NCBI RefSeq assembly: GCF_032884065.1
Contig: NC_088866.1
Coordinates: forward strand, 62,090,150 to 62,154,149
Source of the DNA: Artemia franciscana
Taxonomy: Eukaryota > Arthropoda > Branchiopoda > Anostraca > Artemiidae
Length of the DNA stretch: 64,000 nt
Direction: 5' to 3'
The position numbers were made by a program, and so were the translations under genes. The notes under the pieces are model-generated. The model saw only the letters and a program-made list of their open reading frames with translations, made no database searches and was not told the DNA's origin. The first letter of the stretch is position 1. Every line of letters starts with the position of its first letter. Below, one piece after another: positions 57,781 through 64,000 of this stretch.

Positions 57781-58560
57781 GTCTTAGCTGAGGGATCAGT
57801 CCATTTTTATGAAAGTTTCCATGTTATAAAAGATACATGTAAAATTCTAGCTGAGGGGCAGTTCTGTTAAATGGTACAGTTCTTCCATTGCCAATCAAAA
57901 CAGGGTCATCAGAGGTAACAGGCACTTGTTACAGAGCTTAGGAACAGAACAACTGCTGGTGAACAAAACCTTGCAATCCATGACTTCTGAATTGTGTAAA
58001 AAGAAAAAGGAAAGTTGAGCAAAAGTTCCTCCTTCAATACAGATGTAGAGCTCTAAGCTATGGACTGTGTAAATAGCGTAAATGTGAATGTTACTAGAAA
58101 CATTGATGTTACCTTGATTTAAAAGACTCACATTCATGATAAGTGACAGCTGACAAGAAAGCAAAACATGCTCTGGAAGTCACTCCACTGTTAACTTGAA
58201 AATACCAGATACCATTCCAGTTCATATGGATCAGAAGAAGGCTCAAGTGGGCTAAGCAACAGGACTTACAACCGGAGTAAGCAACATCAAAAGGAACTAT
58301 GAACCTGGATCTCAAAAGCACCCTTCCCAGATCTCAAATGGACCCTCTCATGATCTCAAAGAGGGGTACCCATACAAATCAGTACTCAAAGACAGGAGTA
58401 GATGTAGTGCCTTCATAGCCTGTATCTCTACCTGATTGTTGAATTAAAACAAATACAAAATATAAAACAGGGTAAAGACCAGTCTCTCAACTACCTTTCT
58501 TTTGCTTCTATTTCTAGTGTTTCTTCTGCATTACCTTGAATATCTACTCTTTTTTCTTTG
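57780..58560. other. flanking DNA, nothing recognised
   Basis: No credible gene. Several short minus-strand frames exist but none is recognisable. Confidence 0.5.
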
Positions 58561-58599
58561 TCATTTCACAGTGCAGTATCCAGCAATGTTCCTACTTCT

Positions 58600-60990
58600 T
58601 TGGTTCCCACTTATACTAGTCCTTTATCCTCTTTGATTCCTACCTCTCAAAGAATGAAGTTCCTTAGTTCCAATGTTGATAGCCTCCCTAATAAACTTTC
58701 AGAACTTTCCTTTTGTACATTAATGGCAGAGGTGAATGTTACAGCAATTACAGAAGTTGTATCTAAAAACACCTTATCAGCCTTATTGCCTGATGAAATC
58801 CAAATCAATGGTTACCAACTCTTTTCTAACCTGAATTCCCCACTTTGTCACATAGGAGTGTGTTTATATGTAAGAGATGAACTTAAGGGTAGTCTCATTC
58901 ATTTTAATTCTCTTATTACTGATGGAATTGAGCCGGCTTGGATAAGAATACACAATTGAACATTCTCAATTGTAGTTGGTGTTGTTTATAGAAGCATCAA
59001 TGCCCCATGAGTTTTGGACTCTGAATCTAATTTGGCTGCTATGTTTTCACATGTGACTTCCAATTTTGCCAGTTATGATCTTGTGCTTCTGAGGGACTTC
59101 AACCTTCCCAAAATCCAATGGATTGATGGACCTGGTTTTAGCACATGAGATTCTCCTTTTTTGTCTGTCCTCTCTGATAATTTCACAACCGACTCATTTC
59201 AGGGAAGGACAAGTCTCCAATACTCTTGATCTGATTATTCTCAGTAATCCTAACCTTCTTATTAAGAATGAAATAACCAAACCCATTGGTAATAGGGACC
59301 ATGTTGTAATTATTTCAGAGTTATGTTTGCCTAATAAACAACCCTCTTCCAAGCAGCAAAAATATGTCAATTACAAAATAGTCTCTGAAAGACTTGTCAA
59401 TGTCAATTGGGAGCAGCTTATCACCAATAATATTGAGGAGAGTTGGTAAATGTGAAAAATATAATTTTACATGCTGAAAAGTCATGCATAAGAACTTTTT
59501 GTGCTAAACAGGCCAAAAGTCTACCTTTTTTTAGCAAAAGAAACAAGTAAGCTAATTAATAGAAAACATTGAGCATGGGATCATAACAGGAAAAATAAAA
59601 CCTCAGAAAATTATCAACTCTTCATAACTAGACAACCAACCATGTCAAGCAGTTGAAGAGAAAGTTGGCTAAGGATGTTAGGGATAGTCCTAAATTTCTA
59701 GTGTTGTGTCTCTAGAAAATGTTGCAGCAGATGCACTGTCCCTGATATCCTGTACAATAGTCAACCAGTTGCTGATCCTGAGCTGAAAGTTGAAATTTTC
59801 AATGAACAATTTGCATCTGTTCTTTCCTCCTCTTTCCTTACTGTTAAGGAAGCAAAGACAAACAGCCTCAACCTCTTTCCTTACTGTTCAAGTTATCATC
59901 AAATCTTTCCAGACTGCCTATGGATTAGAAAACAGCCCATATCATTCCTATATTTAAGAAAGGTAGAAAGGATCTTGCTGAAAACTATCAACCTGTCAGC
60001 AGAACATCAGCAGTTGTTAAGGTTCTTGAAAGAATAATCAATTCTGCAGTTATTAGACATCTTGAAGCAATAATCTCTTGCACAGCTCACAGCAAGACTT
60101 TTGTTCTTGAAGATCTGTTGATACCAATCTCCTTGAAGCATATGATCAAATTCTCCTTGAATCAAAGCATATTTTAAGTGGAGCTCTTCAGGTTATCAGC
60201 AGTAAACTAATGCTCTAAGCTGATGACCTGAAGCTCATTGGACCAGCCTTGTCCTGTGAAGATCTTACCCTTCTATAACATAATCTTGGACTGCTTGATC
60301 AATAGACTGAGGCTTGGCTTCTTAAATTTAATGTTGTCAAGTGCCATATCATTCACCTTGGCAAAATAATTCTTATTGTCTCTCAGGTCACACATTATCC
60401 TCTGTAAATACTGAGCAAGATCTTGGAATCAGTATTGATGATGAATTACAATTGAGCACTCATGCCTGGAATTCTGCTACTAATTCAACCACAGGGCTGA
60501 TTAAGTATCCCCTAAAGTAACAGTCTTCTGTATAAGGGACTTGTGCATCCTAGGCTTGGAGTTGGAATGCGTCTGGCCTCCCCTTATTCTAAAAAAGACA
60601 TAAAAGTGTTGGAAGATGTGTAGAGACATGCCACCAAAGTGATATCTGGCATGCAGGAACTTTCCTATCCTGCAACATTAGCACAGCTGAAACTACCAAC
60701 TCTTGTTTACAAGGAAAATGGAGGTGATGCCATTTTATCCTATAAGTTAATGAGGGCTAATACACTCCCAGCATTTTCTCCCACTATTGGTTCTAACTCA
60801 AGAGCTAGAAGTCATTAATTGAAGCTTGTTAAGCAGCCTATCCTATCCAGAGCCCATGCTCAATTTGTTTCTTTGAGAATCATAAACACTTGAAATATAC
60901 TCTACAAAAAAACTGTTACTGCTGAATTTGTGGCCATCTTTAAACAAAGACAGGATGCTGAGTGGTCCTCTTGAGTGTAAACTCAACTGG
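58600..60990 (+). mobile_element. CR1/L2-like LINE, decayed
   Basis: Endonuclease: MKFLSSNVDSLPNKLSEL, VTAITEV, NGYQLFSN, HIGVCLYVRDELKGS (58650-58959), then VVGVVYRSINAP and LLRDFNLPKIQW (GDFN motif with Arg). Reverse transcriptase pieces: TAHIIPIFKKGRKDLAENYQ (about 59935), VVKVLERIINSAV, ADDLKLIGPAL (60220; ADD catalytic pair). C-terminal: HATKVISGMQELSYPATLAQ, LKLPTLVYKENGGDAILSYK, NSRARSH. Internal deletions and stops throughout; inactive. Endonuclease and RT order is that of CR1/L2 LINEs. Confidence 0.8.
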
Positions 60991-61369
60991 GAAGCCATGG
61001 ATCAGCACAGTGCACCTGGTCACTAAAGAATCTTGAATTCCACTGAAATTGTCAACTTTGGAGCTCTACAAGGATCAATCCTTAGATTGCTCCAAGCTGC
61101 AACTTATGGTAATTTAAGAACATAAAATACTTACCCATTTTAGGAGAGAATGATCATTTAATCCTAAGAGTTCATTTGTCTTTTTATAAGACAGGAAATA
61201 ATAACATAAATGAACACTTATGCAGATTATAGGGCAACCAGAAAAGAGCCAGAAGGCATAGTCTGGCCCCCTCTACTTCAAGGGCATGTCTTTCTAAGGT
61301 TCTTAAAGGCTAAGATTAGATTTTGAAAATGTCTCAACTCCCTTTTTTTTAAGAAAGATACAAACCTAA

Positions 61370-61830
61370 TTGAATGAGTTCAGGGGTATGCTATGACATA
61401 TAGCTGGCCTAAAAGACCTTCTATAATAACAAGAGACTAGAATGCTTGCAGCTGCCAATATTCATCTTTAGATGCTGCTGTGGAGACATAATGCTGATCT
61501 ACACATATAATGCACAACTAAATATCTCTCTGTTTAACATACATTCAAGCTAGCCTTATGTAAGAGGCCACTCACATAAGTTGCCAAAGTTCAATACACA
61601 AATGCAGCAACATTTCTTCTCCAAGTGTTATCAATGATTAGAATGATCTCCAAGTCAAAACAGTGACTTCACTTACTATTGTGTCCTTCATGTCCAGACT
61701 TGAAAAAAATGAAACAACAAATCATAGAAATACAACCAGGACTCCCTGTCCTAGGCCTACTCAACCATCTACTGATGTTAACCTTGCCTAGTGAAGATAA
61801 AGGTTCTTCCAGTGCAACATGTGTTTGCTA
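61370..61830 (+). mobile_element. CR1/L2-like LINE 3' remnant
   Basis: Broken frames read CLQLPIFIFRCCCGDIMLIY and VRGHSHKLPKFNTQMQQHFF, then LVKIKVLPVQHVF. This matches the C-terminal end of CR1/L2 proteins (LQLPTLxYRRxRGDMI, TRGHSxKL). The same motifs are better kept at 62001-62342 on the other strand. Confidence 0.6.
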
Positions 61831-62000
61831 TAATTGATCTGCATATTATAAAGTAAAAATTGTTTCTTAACATGTTTCCTTACATCCAGCAAGGGCCCTA
61901 GGCTTATACCCTTTTTTTACTAGGGTAAATTGGCTGATGAAATAATATGATATAAAATCAGTCTTAGCTGGTAAAACAAAAAGCTATTACCTTACCTTAG

Positions 62001-63110
62001 TTACCTTAATCCATCTGAGAGCTTTAAGGTCTTCCAGACCTGTAGTGCTCTTGAGTTGATGACTGCCAGTTGAACCTCCACTGTTTCTTCTCCCACTCTT
62101 TGATCAAGTTGGTTTTCAAAGGACTGGATGGAGGGAGCACTGACAGTTGAATCTTTCAGTTTATTCCAATGATTTATTACTCTTCTCAAAAAGAATGTTT
62201 GGCAAGTTTTAGATTGGGAGCTTGACTTTGGTAGCTTCTTGGAGTGTCCTCTTGTATTGTGCTGGCTGGTACTGAGATTGCTGCCAAATATTACTGACTT
62301 TTCATTCTGTAGCTTGTAAGTAAGCATTATATCACTGTGCAAGCATTGGTAAACCAGAGTGGGTAGTTTGAGGCACTTGAGGCAGTCCTCATATGAGGTT
62401 GATGCTAGACTTTTTATGCATTTTGTTGCTCATCTCTGTATGTTTTTGATGAGGCTCATATCTTGTTGATAAGAAGGAACAGCAAGACACATGCCAAAAT
62501 CAAGATGAGGTCTGACAAGAGCCTTGTATAATTTTATAAATATAGATGCCTGTCTGCTGTTGATAGTTTGTTTTAGTAGTCCAAGACTGGAGCTTGCATG
62601 GGAAACAACATGCTGGACATGGCTGTGAAATTTAAGTTTATCATCAATAATGATGCCTAGATCCCTTTCTTCTATTCTGTTCTTTAGTTGCTCTCATACT
62701 TTGGTGGTGGGGTTGTAGATTGTGTAGTTTGCCATTGGGTTATTGGGTCCAAGGTGTAATACACAGCACTTTCCTGCATTAAATTGGAGAAGCTAGTCAT
62801 GGGTCCAAACTTGTAACTCATCTATGTTGTGCTGGATACTCTGAGGGCATGCAATACCAAAGAGTTTGGCCTCATCAACAAACAGGTGCATGCCATTGTC
62901 TATATGGTTAAATATATCATTGATGTAAATCAGAAAGAGAGTTGGACCCAGTACAGTTCCCTGTGGTACTCCACTCATTACTTCAGCCTTGTCAGAGTAT
63001 ATTGGTTTGCCATCTGTAGCAAATAAGCAAACTTTCTGTTTGCGCTTTGTAAGGAAACTCATTTCTATTATTATACTAACAATGTCACCCAACTCAGTTG
63101 GTAAAAATGA
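62001..63110 (-). mobile_element. CR1/L2-like LINE, 5'-truncated, RT and C-terminus
   Basis: The minus strand starts inside the RT: SGVPQGTVLGPTLFLIYIND, then NGMHLFVDEAKLFG (the FADD box mutated to FVDEA, losing one catalytic Asp), LLQFNAGKCCVLHLG, ERDLGIIIDDKLKFHSHVQH, ATKCIKSLASTSYEDCLKCL, and a 113-codon open end, HSDIMLTYKL to TRGHSKKLP and NHWNKLKDSTVSAPSIQSFE, to a stop at 62001. Only about three stops interrupt 1.1 kb, so it is younger than its neighbours, but it cannot encode active RT. Confidence 0.85.
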
Positions 63111-63790
63111 TGGGCTCTTCTAAAGCAAACAGACTAATAAAATTCAATTTTAGGGCCTACCATGAGATTATTTATTTAAAGGTCCTTTGAAACGAAATTG
63201 GCAAGTCATTACCCTGAAAATGCGCCCTAACCTCTTCCCTCCAAATGAATCTATAAATGACCCTATTAATGTAGGGCTAGGCCTATTGTTCTTTTATTTC
63301 TAGATGTGTCATGCACTACATAACTCCTAATTAGACTTCTGTGCCCTTTTCCTATTTCTAATACCCAGAAAATGGCATAGCCTACATGAGAGGTTTATAA
63401 TACCCATTTAAGTTTTGACAAAACATTTTACCCTAGCCTACTTTAAGCTTGGATTTTCTATCTCTTTTTCATAGGCTCTAGTTTTTATAATAAGACTCCT
63501 GGAATGATTCATTAAAAAAAATTTACTCTCCTATTTTCGCAAAATTTACTGCCTATTGTGAATTAGCGTTTATAAAACTCTTCTACCTTTATAATTTGTA
63601 GTTATTCACAGACTACTGCTCTAGGAAAGTCACGTTAGAATTTGAATTTAAACTGAAATTGTACCAACGCCATCTTTTAAGCCAGCGTTCCAAAGTTTTG
63701 CAAGATACGCCATATTTAAAGTTCCTTTATTTTGTGTTTGTTCATTTTGAACTTTTAGAGCATATAGCCAAACCTGGGCCTCCCTTACGC
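63110..63790. other. flanking DNA, nothing recognised
   Basis: AT-rich sequence between two LINE remnants. No open frame or repeat that I can name. Confidence 0.5.
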
Positions 63791-64000
63791 CACTGAGAGC
63801 ATCCCTAAATTGAGGACATGGGAATGTCCTATAGATATATTGGATACATACATCGAAGGCGATGCGGAACCAAGGGGAAACTTAGTCCCTGAGGGCTCAT
63901 AATAGAAACTTGGGCATCCTCACTCTGGGTCATAAATACTAATGGAGGAAAAAGAAGGTCCCTCTGATGAACACATAGTAGGGCCCACTGATGTGTAGAC
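63790..64000 (+). mobile_element. 5' leader of a second RTE-like LINE copy (cut by window edge)
   Basis: GGAGGAAAAAGAAGGTCCCT then CTGATG, and GGGCCCACTGATGTGTAGAC, aligns with the minus strand at about 39800-39745 (GGAGGAGGAAGAAGATCCCT, GGGCCCACCGGCGTGTGGAT). The preceding CCTGAGGGCTCATAAT...CTGGGTCATAAATACT block also matches the leader of the LINE at 36300-39990. Its coding part would lie beyond the window. Confidence 0.65.

Overview
This is animal nuclear DNA, most likely from an arthropod. Three things point there: a single host gene cut into short exons by very long GT-AG introns, many long AT dinucleotide arrays, and intronic and flanking DNA packed with non-LTR retrotransposons (LINEs), tRNA-derived SINEs, a Helitron and degenerate tandem repeats. 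Several repeats remind me of crustacean (branchiopod) genomes, but that is memory and the species cannot be fixed from the window.

The one host gene I can support is a complete gamma-tubulin gene on the minus strand. Ten coding exons run from the ATG at 49857 down to the stop at 4916-4918. They join in frame with canonical GT-AG borders to give 456 residues (1,371 nt of coding sequence inside 44.9 kb). Gamma-tubulin is the microtubule-nucleating tubulin of the gamma-tubulin ring complex at centrosomes and spindle poles.

Layout: 1-4.9 kb, AT-rich 3' flank with degenerate repeats. 4.9-49.9 kb, gamma-tubulin. Intron 9 (5.1-8.3 kb) holds a TA array and a SINE. Intron 8 (8.4-17.4 kb) holds, antisense, a decayed copy of a large unnamed animal protein family (about 10.6-14.1 kb). 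Intron 7 (17.5-22.8 kb) holds a LINE remnant and two tandem-repeat fields. Intron 5 (24.5-30.1 kb) holds a Helitron with tRNA-like segments, a LINE tail, and a minisatellite made of copies of the adjacent exon 5/donor junction. Intron 3 (32.0-43.8 kb) holds an inverted-repeat-ended element, a CR1-like LINE tail, a SINE, an RTE-like LINE with an open 759-codon reverse transcriptase frame, and satellite-like repeats. 49.9-64 kb, upstream flank: a nested LINE carrying two other insertions, fold-back elements, three CR1/L2-like LINE remnants, and the 5' end of a second copy of the RTE-like LINE at the right edge.

Apart from gamma-tubulin nothing here looks like a functional host gene. The most unusual signals are the exon-derived decoy splice-donor array (29421-30060) and the decayed copy of the unnamed multidomain family (10630-14126).
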